Shown: positions 6,016-12,357 of the stretch, piece by piece | Numbering within the stretch: the first letter of the stretch is position 1 | Layout: every line of letters starts with the position of its first letter | Assembly (NCBI GenBank): GCA_002347925.1 | Contig: DDYL01000022.1 | Span: 4,105-16,461, forward strand | Origin: Chloroflexi bacterium UBA2235 | GTDB taxonomy: Bacteria; Chloroflexota; UBA11872; UBA12225 | Direction: 5' to 3' | Length of the DNA stretch: 12,357 bases | Program-made: the position numbers and the translations under genes | The notes under the pieces: model-generated | Told to the model about the DNA's origin: nothing | What the model saw: the letters and a program-made list of their open reading frames with translations, nothing else | The model's database searches: none

Positions 6016-7071
6016 GTGACAAGCGACAGGTCGGCGCCCCCTCGGATAGTTCGCCTGACGGGGCCGATTTTTCCGCCCAGCTTGCACGAAGTGAAACAGA
6101 TTGAGTCGCGAGGTTGGACGCTCACGACCGTTGCCGGAACAAGCCCAGACCAGATTATTCCGCATGTGTCGGACGCAGACATCGTCAGTGTTGTGGGCAC
6201 ATATATCCCGGCACCGGTCATTGACGCGATGACACGGGTACGCGCGATAGCACGCCTTGGTGCCGGCACCGACCGGATTGATGTGGCGCATGCCACTTCA
6301 CGTGGCATCGTGGTAATGAATACCCCCTATTTCTGCGTGGAGGAACAGGCCGACCATACGATGGCGATGATCCTCTCGCTGGCACGAAAGTTGCCACTCT
6401 CCCAACGCGCTATCGAATCCGGGAAGTACGCTGAGGCGCGGGCGGCTTCGGCGACAAATCCGCGACTGAGCCGTACGACTTTGGGTCTCGTCGGGTTTGG
6501 GCGAAGTGCGGTTCACACTGCAAGACGGGCACGGGGATTCGGCATGCGGGTCCTCGCGACGCGTCGAAACATGAGCGCACCGACCGACGAGGCAGATTCC
6601 CTGGGCGTGGTGATGACGGACCTTGACACCATCCTCCGTGAGTCGGATTTCGTTTCCCTCCACTTGCCTCTGACACGTGGGTCACGTCACATGATTGATG
6701 CCGACGCCCTATCCCGGATGAAGCCTTCCGCATACCTGATCAATACGTCTCGTGGGGCACTCGTGGATGAACACGCGCTTGTCAAGGCCCTTCATGCCGG
6801 ACAGATTGCGGGGGCTGGACTAGACACATTCGCAATCATCGAAGTTCTCGACGAGTCCGGCCCGCCCGATGCTCATCCTCTCATGCACATGGATAACGTC
6901 CTGCTGTCACCGCATGTCGCTGCAGGGTCTGACCGGTCCGGCATGGATAGCGTGGACGCCGGGATTGAGAACATCGGGGCAATATTGGGCGGGTTCTGGC
7001 CGGTTCCCGAACATCGCGTGAACCCCGAGGTGGTTCCCAGGGTTCCATTGATAGACCGTGAGGCAAGATGA
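6016..7071 (+). CDS. D-2-hydroxyacid dehydrogenase, second copy, probably NADP-type
   Basis: This 351-residue member of the D-2-hydroxyacid dehydrogenase family has the catalytic Arg246 (NTSRGALVDE) and His300 (LLSPHVAA). Two regions depart from the norm. The dinucleotide loop reads G160-F-G-R-S-A165, with Ala in place of the last Gly, and the end of the second strand reads LATRRN (Arg183, Arg184) with no acidic residue, which favours NADP over NAD. The usual 'GLDVFE.EPL' reads GLDTFAIIEVL, so the catalytic Glu is probably Glu276, displaced by one residue and without its Pro. The protein is far from the copy at 483 and is not a recent duplicate. The start is a GTG 5 bases after the permease stop, with GGGG 8 bases upstream. 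The likely role is reduction or oxidation of a 2-oxo/2-hydroxy acid pair. A glyoxylate/hydroxypyruvate reductase type is one option. Confidence 0.85.
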   Translation: MTSDRSAPPRIVRLTGPIFPPSLHEVKQIESRGWTLTTVAGTSPDQIIPHVSDADIVSVVGTYIPAPVIDAMTRVRAIARLGAGTDRIDVAHATSRGIVVMNTPYFCVEEQADHTMAMILSLARKLPLSQRAIESGKYAEARAASATNPRLSRTTLGLVGFGRSAVHTARRARGFGMRVLATRRNMSAPTDEADSLGVVMTDLDTILRESDFVSLHLPLTRGSRHMIDADALSRMKPSAYLINTSRGALVDEHALVKALHAGQIAGAGLDTFAIIEVLDESGPPDAHPLMHMDNVLLSPHVAAGSDRSGMDSVDAGIENIGAILGGFWPVPEHRVNPEVVPRVPLIDREAR

Positions 7072-7138
7072 TCCGAGCGACTGGCGCAAGTCTGGATTGC
7101 CAGCTTTCTCAGAGTGCGACACAAAAGGGATGACTTGA

Positions 7139-7945
7139 ATGAACCTGTTTGACATGACCGGACGCGTCGGCGTCGTGACTGGCGCTGCCCAGGGGATGGG
7201 GAAGGCGATGGCGACGGCATGGGCCGAGGCCGGTGCGGATGTCGTGATCGTCGACCGGAATGCCGAAGGACTGGAAGTGACCGCTTCGGATATCCGGGCC
7301 CTCGGGCGCCGTGCCGTCCCGTTCACCTGTGACCTGGCCGATCTTTCCCAGATCGACCTGCTTTGGGCAACGGTTGACGCTGAGTTCGGGCGGGTTGACT
7401 GTGTTGGCAATGTTGCCGGAGATGCCCGCGCAGGTGCCCCGGAAACCGCTTCGATCGCAGACCTCCAGTTCACCCTCCAGTGCCTCGTGGTCAGCAAGTT
7501 CTACATGTGCCAGCATGCCGGCAAGCGCATGCTCGCCCAAGGGAAGGGCAGCATCATCAACATCGGGTCTCTGGCGAGTGTCTCGGCTCTCGGTCGCGGG
7601 CATGCCTTCTATTCGATGGGCATGGGTGCGGTGGTCCAGATGACCCGGGAACTCAGTACCGAATGGGCAAGTGGTGGCGTGCGGGTCAATGCAATCCTGC
7701 CGGCACAGGTCGTGAACCCTGGCCTCCAGCAGCGCATGGATGCCGATCCCAACCTTGCTGGGCGCTTCTTGAGTGGCATTCCCGCAGGACGACTTGGCAC
7801 ACCATCGGACATCAAGGGGCTGTCAATTTTCCTTGCGTCTGATGCTTCGCCGTGGATCACCGGAGCGATCATCCCGATGGACGGTGGGAACCTCGCCATG
7901 AACGGTGGCGGGTCGGTCCGACCTCCCGTCAAGCGACACGACTAG
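7139..7945 (+). CDS. Short-chain dehydrogenase/reductase family protein with altered active site
   Basis: This 268-residue classical-length SDR has the nucleotide loop intact (TGAAQGMG, 14-21), and Asp39 after the second strand suggests NAD. Ser144 and Tyr158 of the active site are present. The Lys of YxxxK is Met162 (YSMGM), and the catalytic Asn of the usual 'vNL.G.F' segment is Leu116 by my hand alignment. The NNAG structural motif is changed to NVAG (91-94). A single base change (AAG to ATG) would explain the loss of Lys. The C-terminus has the normal DASPWITGAIIPMDGG. It may bind NAD and a ligand without normal turnover, or use another chemistry. A ribosome site AAGGGA lies 8 bases before the ATG. 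The gene follows the second dehydrogenase by 67 bases and is probably in the same transcript. Confidence 0.85.
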   Translation: MNLFDMTGRVGVVTGAAQGMGKAMATAWAEAGADVVIVDRNAEGLEVTASDIRALGRRAVPFTCDLADLSQIDLLWATVDAEFGRVDCVGNVAGDARAGAPETASIADLQFTLQCLVVSKFYMCQHAGKRMLAQGKGSIINIGSLASVSALGRGHAFYSMGMGAVVQMTRELSTEWASGGVRVNAILPAQVVNPGLQQRMDADPNLAGRFLSGIPAGRLGTPSDIKGLSIFLASDASPWITGAIIPMDGGNLAMNGGGSVRPPVKRHD

Positions 7946-8016
7946 ACTACGAGCGGCAACGCATCGCCGGAACGCAGTCCGGGCACTCGTGGGTGGGTGC
8001 CGGGAAGGGGAAACGT

Positions 8017-9396
8017 GTGGCCCACGACGTAACAATGCCCCGGCAGGGGTGGACGATGGAGACGGGCAGCATCGTCGAATGGTTGAAGCGCCCCGGAGAG
8101 TTTGTCCGGCAAGGCGAGCAACTCCTGATCATCCAGAGTGACAAGGCCGCGAACGAGATCGAGGCGCTCGAGAGCGGCTACCTTGACATTCCGCCTGATT
8201 CGCCTGCAATCGGGGTAGAGGTGCCTATCGGCACCGTCCTTGGTGCCCTCCTGACCGAGGCCGAAGCCTTGGCTCGGGGCTTGCCGATCGTCCTTGCCGA
8301 TGCGCATGCTCCGAAGGCAGCGCCCCGTGCTACCGCCCCGAAGCTTGTTCCGTCGGTTACCGAGGCGGGTCTGGTCGCGGCATCTGCAATGACACGGTTG
8401 CCAGGCGCAGAACGTGATGATGTCTCTCTTTATCGAGAGATGGTCCGGATCCGCAAGGTCGAAGAGGCGCTTGCCAGGTCACACCAGCAGGGGTTGGTGC
8501 ACGGGGCATGCCATACATACGTCGGCGAGGAGGCAATCGCAACTGCCGTCTGCGCGCATCTGACAATCAAGGACACGGTGTGGAGCACCCACCGGGGTCA
8601 CGGCCACGCGCTCGCCAAGGGAGTTACCGCTCGCGAGCTGGCTGCTGAACTCTTCGGACGTGAGACAGGTTGCGCGGGCGGACGTGGTGGTTCCATGCAC
8701 CTCTTCAAGCCTGAAGTCGGACTGATGGGTACCAGCGGGATTGTCGGTCCGTGCATCCTGCTTGCCACAGGTGCCGGGTATACATCCTCCCTTCTAAGGG
8801 ACGGGAGGGTCAGCGTCGCATTCTTTGGTGATGGCGCCTCGAACAATGGCGCTTTTCACGAGGGCTTGAACCTCGCCGCTGTCTGGAACCTGCCGGTCAT
8901 CTTCGTCTGCGAAAACAACCAATACGCAACGGAGGTTCCTTACGCGACGGTCTCGAAGCAGCCGGATGTCGCCCGCAAGGCGGACGGCTACGGTATGCCC
9001 GGGGTCGTGGTGGACGGGAACGATGTTCGTGCCGTCTGGGAAGCTGCCCGGGTTGCGGTCGAGCGTGCGCGCGAAGGACACGGGCCTACACTGATAGAAG
9101 CCAAGACCTATCGTACGCGTGCTCATTCCGAAGGCATGCGGGATGCCGGATACCGGTCGGTTGACGAGATTGACTATTGGAAGTCGCGATGCCCAATCCG
9201 GCACCTCCGGGCCCAGCTTGCCGCCGAGGGAGTAGTGGCGGTAGCAACCCTTGACGCGATCGATCACGAAATCGAGGAGGAGGCTCGCGACGCCATCGCC
9301 TTCGCAACTGCAAGCGGATGGCCCGACGCGTCTACGGCGGCGGATCACGTTGTCGGTTGGAAGGCTGGCGAACTCGTAGGAGGAGAGGTCAGATGA
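8017..9396 (+). CDS. Lipoyl domain fused to thiamine-diphosphate 2-oxoacid dehydrogenase E1 alpha subunit
   Basis: This 459-residue two-domain protein starts with a lipoyl domain (1 to about 82: MPRQGWTMETGSIVEWLK, then IQSDKAANEIEA with the lipoylation site Lys43). A linker rich in Ala and Pro (about 93-130) leads to an E1 alpha domain (about 135-440). The E1 part shows THRGHGHALAKG, the thiamine-diphosphate motif GDGASNNG (271-278) to ENN (299-301) and YRTRAHSEGMRDAGYR, as in pyruvate, acetoin and branched-chain oxoacid dehydrogenases. It decarboxylates a 2-oxo acid and transfers the acyl group to a lipoyl arm. Lipoyl arms normally sit on E2. Here one is on E1 alpha, with no acyltransferase or E3-binding domain seen. 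The start is a GTG with AAGGGG 6 bases upstream. An in-frame extension to 7852 would overlap the SDR gene and adds nothing recognisable. Acetoin or pyruvate are possible substrates. Confidence 0.88.
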   Translation: MAHDVTMPRQGWTMETGSIVEWLKRPGEFVRQGEQLLIIQSDKAANEIEALESGYLDIPPDSPAIGVEVPIGTVLGALLTEAEALARGLPIVLADAHAPKAAPRATAPKLVPSVTEAGLVAASAMTRLPGAERDDVSLYREMVRIRKVEEALARSHQQGLVHGACHTYVGEEAIATAVCAHLTIKDTVWSTHRGHGHALAKGVTARELAAELFGRETGCAGGRGGSMHLFKPEVGLMGTSGIVGPCILLATGAGYTSSLLRDGRVSVAFFGDGASNNGAFHEGLNLAAVWNLPVIFVCENNQYATEVPYATVSKQPDVARKADGYGMPGVVVDGNDVRAVWEAARVAVERAREGHGPTLIEAKTYRTRAHSEGMRDAGYRSVDEIDYWKSRCPIRHLRAQLAAEGVVAVATLDAIDHEIEEEARDAIAFATASGWPDASTAADHVVGWKAGELVGGEVR

Positions 9397-10433
9397 CGGT
9401 CGAGACACGCATGGCCCAGTCGCCCGATACCCGGGTCGGCAGCCGCGAAATGACCTATGTCGAGGCCGGTCGTGCGGGCCTCGATGAGGAAATGGCGCGC
9501 GATTCTTCGATCTTCGTGGTGGGGCAGGGAATTGGAGAACGCGGAGGCAACTTCAACACTACCCTCGGTCTCTACGAGAAATACGGTCCGGCGCGGCTTC
9601 GGGACGTGCCGATCACCGAACGAGGGTTCGTGGGCATGTGCACTGGCGCGGCAGCCACCGGGTCACGCCCGGTCGTGGACTTCATGTTCATCGACTTCAT
9701 CCTCGATGCGTTGGGAGAGCTGATCAACCAGACATCCAAATTGCGGTACATGACCCATGGCCGGGTGAAGGTGCCAATCGTGCTTCGTGGCTGCTTCGGC
9801 CTTGGCGGGGCGGCGGCAACGCATCATTCGGGTAGCTACTACCCGTTTTTCGCCCACCTGCCCGGGTTCGTGGTTGCCCTGCCATCCACTCCGGCGGACG
9901 CCAAGGGGTTGCTCAAGATGGCCATCCGCACCGACGACCCAGTGATCTTCCTTGAGCACAAGGGATTGCTTAACAGTCGAGGGACCGTTTCTGATGATCC
10001 AGACCTGCTTATTCCGTTTGGCGTGGCATCGGTGCGGCGCCATTTGGCGGGTCATGGCAAGCGCCTGACTGTGGTTGCAATCTCGGGAATGGTCAGCAAG
10101 GTCCTGGCTGCTGCCGACCGTCTTGCCGCCGAGGGAATCGATGTCGAGGTGATCGACCCCCGGACAATCGCCCCGCTGGATATTGGAACCATCATCGAAT
10201 CTGTCAGGCGCACCGGCCGATTGCTTATCGTTGACGAGGATTACGCGCCGTGCGGGATCGGAGCCGAAGTAGCGGCGCAGGTCGTGTCGGATGCGTTCGA
10301 TTATCTTGATGCGCCAATCAAGCGGCTGAATGCCAACTTTACCCACGTGCCGTACAGTCCACCGCTTGAGGCGCAGGTTGCGATCAGCATCAGCCAGATC
10401 GACGATGCGATCCGCCAAGCCGTTCACGGCTAA
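9393..10433 (+). CDS. Thiamine-diphosphate 2-oxoacid dehydrogenase E1 beta subunit
   Basis: This 346-residue partner of the preceding E1 alpha protein forms the alpha2beta2 thiamine-diphosphate enzyme. It contains DVPITERGFVG with Glu76 (activates the cofactor), VDFMFIDF, GRVKVPIVLRGCFGLGGA, the active-site His145 in HHSGSYYPFFAHLPG and the VIDPRTIAPLD and IVDEDYAPCGIGAEVAA segments of the C-terminal transketolase domain. The start ATG overlaps the previous stop in ATGA, with AGGAGG and GAGG just upstream, so the two subunits are coupled in translation. An upstream frame to 9318 lies inside the E1 alpha gene and is not used. The choice among pyruvate, acetoin and branched-chain acids is not settled by sequence. 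No E2 or E3 gene follows. Confidence 0.9.
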   Translation: MTVETRMAQSPDTRVGSREMTYVEAGRAGLDEEMARDSSIFVVGQGIGERGGNFNTTLGLYEKYGPARLRDVPITERGFVGMCTGAAATGSRPVVDFMFIDFILDALGELINQTSKLRYMTHGRVKVPIVLRGCFGLGGAAATHHSGSYYPFFAHLPGFVVALPSTPADAKGLLKMAIRTDDPVIFLEHKGLLNSRGTVSDDPDLLIPFGVASVRRHLAGHGKRLTVVAISGMVSKVLAAADRLAAEGIDVEVIDPRTIAPLDIGTIIESVRRTGRLLIVDEDYAPCGIGAEVAAQVVSDAFDYLDAPIKRLNANFTHVPYSPPLEAQVAISISQIDDAIRQAVHG

Positions 10434-10459
10434 TTCGAAGCGTCGCACTTGGAGGTCAC

Positions 10460-10828
10460 ATGTACTACGAACTTCGCAGCTATGACATCAACCCCGACCG
10501 GATAGACGAGTACCTCGTCTGGGCAAGCACCAAGGCGGTTCCCTTTTTCAAGTCCAGGGGAATGCGTGTGATCGGTTTCTGGAAGGCGGTTGACACCGCT
10601 GAGGCCGAGTTCCCGCCGTCCGGGCCGGCTTCCGCGACGAACATACACTGGATGCTCGCCTGGGAAAACGAAGCCGAGATGCGTGCGAAGTGGGGCGAGG
10701 TCCGGGGTTCCGCGGAGTACCAGGAAATCCTGAAGGAGCGGATTGATCCTGAGACCGGAGGCCAGAAGTGGCACCGGGTGGTTCGGAGTGCCCTTCTCGC
10801 GCCAACCGAAGCCTCACCGTTACAGTAG
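10460..10828 (+). CDS. NIPSNAP-family protein
   Basis: This 122-residue protein opens with MYYELRSYDINPDRIDEYL, the hallmark of NIPSNAP proteins (a ferredoxin-like alpha/beta dimeric fold). A middle part with VIGFWKAVD and IHWMLAWENEAEMRAKW follows, and then the closing region with YQEILKERIDPETGG. The family is small, cytoplasmic and without an assigned reaction in bacteria. Members often sit in catabolic operons for small organic acids. GGAGG 5 bases before the ATG supports the start. It follows the E1 beta stop by 26 bases, so it belongs to that transcript. A role in handling a reactive intermediate is speculation. Confidence 0.85.
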   Translation: MYYELRSYDINPDRIDEYLVWASTKAVPFFKSRGMRVIGFWKAVDTAEAEFPPSGPASATNIHWMLAWENEAEMRAKWGEVRGSAEYQEILKERIDPETGGQKWHRVVRSALLAPTEASPLQ

Positions 10829-10904
10829 GGCTACGATCTGTCACGAAAGTATCGCAACGGGTATCTTTCAGGGCGTGGCACCGTGGCAACCATCGTGGAG
10901 TTGC

Positions 10905-10937
10905 AAAGGGGCGTGCCCTTCGGGGGTACGCCCATTT
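10905..10937 (+). terminator. Hairpin with TTCG loop, probable transcription terminator of the main operon
   Basis: GGGCGTGCCC (10909-10918) pairs with the segment 10923-10933, with one bulged G and one G-U pair, around a TTCG tetraloop (10919-10922) closed by C-G, an unusually stable loop. It is flanked by AAA before and ATTT after. The T-run is short, so termination may be partial. It lies 77 bases after the NIPSNAP stop and separates that gene from the citrate synthase gene. The rest of 10829-11045 holds no credible gene. Confidence 0.55.
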
Positions 10938-11011
10938 CGTTGCACCGGATGCATGGTGCTCCGGGTCTGGTATTCGGGCTAGGTTGGCCCGACTTCACAG
11001 ACAATGACGTC

Positions 11012-11026
11012 GCACCATTTCGGTGC
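11012..11026 (+). promoter_or_regulatory. Small hairpin just before the citrate synthase ribosome site
   Basis: GCACC (11012-11016) and GGTGC (11022-11026) form a 5-base stem with loop ATTTC, followed by TATTT. It ends 5 bases before the GAGGG ribosome site (11032-11036). It could be a weak terminator or a leader structure. The evidence is slight. Confidence 0.25.
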
Positions 11027-11045
11027 TATTTGAGGGATGATGCAG

Positions 11046-12158
11046 ATGACCGTACCCGCCAACGAACCGCCTTTCTCGCCCGGGTTGGCGGGTGTAGTCG
11101 CTGCCGAAACCGCTATCGGGTTGGTCGATGGGGCGAACGGTCGCCTTCTCTACCGTGGATATCCGATCGTCGAGGTTGTCAAACAAGGCACGTATGCCAG
11201 CGTGGTTGACCTCCTCCTCACTGGCGAGTGGCATCCTGGCACGGTGCTCACGCCGGCACCGGTTCCCCCAATGGTCATGGCAGCTCTTCGGTTGTTGCCT
11301 GCTTCCACGCATCCCATGGACGCATTGCGTACCGCGGTCTCGGTCTGGGGCGCGAACGCTGGTCTGCCTTGGCCACCGACCGCAGATCAGGCGCGCGAAC
11401 TGATCGCATTCGCCCCTTCCGCTCTGGCAGCGTTCTCACGCCTTCGTGAGGGTCGCGAACCGGTCAACCCTCAACCTGGCCTGGACCTTGCGTCGGCCTT
11501 CCTGCAGCAGCTGCACGATGAAGCGCCCGATCCGGCAACTGCGCGCGCGCTCGAGGCGTACCTGATGGCAGGTGCCGAACACGGCCTCAACGCCAGCACA
11601 TTTGCGGCTCGGGTCATCGTGGCGACACGGGCTGATCTGGCCTCGGCCATCTGCGGTGCGATTGGCGCACTCAAGGGACCGCTCCACGGAGGTGCGCCTG
11701 CGGAGGTGCTCGGACAACTTGACGAAATCGGGACCGTTGACCATGCCGAGGCGTGGGCGAGGCAGAAACTTGAGAAGCGCGAACTGATCATGGGGTTTGG
11801 TCACCGGGTGTACCGAGCCTATGACCCCCGGGCTGCCGCTCTGAGGGTGGTCGCCGAAAGTCTCCCCCACCGACCGCAGTGGCTAGACCTTGCGATTGGC
11901 GCCGAGGAAGCCATCCTGCGGGTCTTTGCCGAGTTGAAACCCAACCGGGTAATCAAGACGAATGTCGAGTTCTACGCCGCCGCCGTCCTTCAGGGTGTCG
12001 GCTTGAGCCCTGACCTGTTTCCGGCGACCTTCGGACTTGCCCGCCTGGCAGGCTGGTCGGCCCATGTCATCGAGCAGGCGGCGGTCGACAAGATCATTCG
12101 GCCAGAGGCTCGGTATGTTGGGTCACCGGAGCGGCACTTGCCCCAGGCACACGCGTGA
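11046..12158 (+). CDS. Citrate synthase family protein
   Basis: This 370-residue protein condenses an acyl-CoA, normally acetyl-CoA, with oxaloacetate. The family marks are YRGYPI (36-41), AEHGLNASTFAAR with His179, LKGPLHGGAPAEV with catalytic His214, GFGHRVYRAYDPR with His253, and the late NVEFYAAAVL and GWSAHVIEQ. The third catalytic residue, usually Asp in NVDFY, is Glu308. This change is conservative and, from memory, recurs in a branch of citrate synthase-like proteins. I chose the ATG at 11046 because GAGGG lies 9 bases before it. The ATG at 11037 abuts the ribosome site. The length fits the short bacterial type I-like form, and a 2-methylcitrate synthase is a real alternative. It has its own 217-base leader after a terminator-like hairpin, so it may be transcribed separately, but it would use the acyl-CoA made by the E1 genes upstream. 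Confidence 0.88.
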   Translation: MTVPANEPPFSPGLAGVVAAETAIGLVDGANGRLLYRGYPIVEVVKQGTYASVVDLLLTGEWHPGTVLTPAPVPPMVMAALRLLPASTHPMDALRTAVSVWGANAGLPWPPTADQARELIAFAPSALAAFSRLREGREPVNPQPGLDLASAFLQQLHDEAPDPATARALEAYLMAGAEHGLNASTFAARVIVATRADLASAICGAIGALKGPLHGGAPAEVLGQLDEIGTVDHAEAWARQKLEKRELIMGFGHRVYRAYDPRAAALRVVAESLPHRPQWLDLAIGAEEAILRVFAELKPNRVIKTNVEFYAAAVLQGVGLSPDLFPATFGLARLAGWSAHVIEQAAVDKIIRPEARYVGSPERHLPQAHA

Positions 12159-12183
12159 CCGGGTGGCCGGTGAACGGCAGGCC

Positions 12184-12357
12184 GTGATCGGGATACGGCG
12201 TACGTCGTACGCAGTGTTTGGGCGAGTCCGACTGCGTAGTCTGGTCACGCACGTCGCTTTACTTTCCATATCTACGTTGCTCGCGTTGTTGTCGATGCCC
12301 GCGCTCGCATCGGCCGACCCAGTCGCGGACAACATCGCGTCAATCGTTTCGGAAATG
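12184..12357 (+). CDS. Exported protein, N-terminal part only (runs off the right edge)
   Basis: A frame open to the window end codes for a clear Sec signal peptide: a basic start (GRVRLRSL), a hydrophobic core (VALLSISTLLALLSMPAL) and the cleavage motif ASA before DPVADN. Only about 14 residues of mature protein are visible, so its function cannot be named. GTG codons at 12163, 12184 and 12214 are possible starts, and none has a strong ribosome site. I give 12184 as a middle choice. If 12214 is used, the palindrome at 12198-12212 lies right before it as an operator. It follows citrate synthase by about 25 bases but looks functionally unrelated. Confidence 0.5.
   Translation, partial: MIGIRRTSYAVFGRVRLRSLVTHVALLSISTLLALLSMPALASADPVADNIASIVSEM
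12198..12212. promoter_or_regulatory. Perfect palindrome GCGTACGTCGTACGC, candidate operator
   Basis: The 7-base arms GCGTACG and CGTACGC are perfect complements around a single T. The site lies 40 bases after the citrate synthase stop, at or just before the start of the exported protein gene. It has the symmetry of a binding site for a dimeric repressor. It differs from the TTGT-nn-ACAA sites, so it belongs to another regulator. It could also be chance within coding sequence. Confidence 0.35.

Noticed and set aside
7081..7103. Short inverted repeat CTGGC/GCCAG before the SDR gene, followed by CTTTCTC
   Set aside because: A 5-base stem with a 13-base loop is expected by chance, and no T-run follows. 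It is not a credible terminator.
7852..8016. Upstream extension of the lipoyl-E1 alpha frame into the SDR gene
   Set aside because: The lipoyl domain begins right after the GTG at 8017, which has a good ribosome site. The extension would overlap the SDR end by 94 bases and is rich in Arg and His like a shadow frame.
10883..11209. Plus-strand open frame across the gap before citrate synthase
   Set aside because: It runs into the citrate synthase gene in another frame, contains the TTCG hairpin, and has no family resemblance.
1..12357. Mobile elements, CRISPR arrays, tRNA or rRNA genes
   Set aside because: No transposase or integrase frame, no regularly spaced repeats, and no tRNA- or rRNA-like stretch was found on either strand by reading.

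Overview
The window is a GC-rich stretch (third codon positions mostly G or C) that reads as a catabolic gene cluster. I infer a Chloroflexota host, probably Thermomicrobia-like. The main reason is the lipoprotein solute-binding protein, whose lipidated Cys is followed by a long Pro/Ala/Thr/Lys linker of the kind common in that phylum. The assignment is moderate, because no rRNA or marker gene is present.

Layout. At the left edge (1-128, minus strand) is the start of an HpcH/HpaI-type aldolase. A 354-bp divergent intergenic region follows, then on the plus strand: a D-2-hydroxyacid dehydrogenase (483-1517), a GntR/FCD regulator (about 1737-2384), a three-gene sugar-type ABC importer without its ATPase (binding protein 2536-3975, permeases 4158-5120 and 5120-6010), a second D-2-hydroxyacid dehydrogenase (6016-7071), an SDR protein with damaged catalytic residues (7139-7945), a lipoyl domain fused to a thiamine-diphosphate dehydrogenase E1 alpha subunit (8017-9396), the matching E1 beta subunit (9393-10433) and a NIPSNAP-family protein (10460-10828). 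After a hairpin with a TTCG loop come a citrate synthase family gene (11046-12158) and the beginning of an exported protein (from about 12184).

How the genes may work together (inference). An organic acid or sugar acid enters through the importer. The two hydroxyacid dehydrogenases and the SDR interconvert hydroxy and oxo groups. The aldolase splits a 2-oxo acid to pyruvate or a related oxo acid plus an aldehyde. The lipoyl-E1 pair decarboxylates a 2-oxo acid oxidatively, and citrate synthase joins the resulting acyl-CoA to oxaloacetate. The substrate cannot be read from the sequence.

Regulation. A 16-bp palindrome (2402-2417) lies between the regulator and the transporter genes. A 10/12 match to its core (328-339) lies in the aldolase/dehydrogenase divergent region. 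Both have the form expected of an FCD-type GntR operator, so the regulator probably controls its own locus from two sites.

Oddest features. These are the lipoyl-E1 alpha fusion with no E2 or E3 gene, the SDR lacking its catalytic Lys and Asn, the second dehydrogenase with an altered nucleotide-binding fold that points to NADP, and a possible small minus-strand gene in the region upstream of the regulator. No transposon, CRISPR array, tRNA or rRNA was seen.
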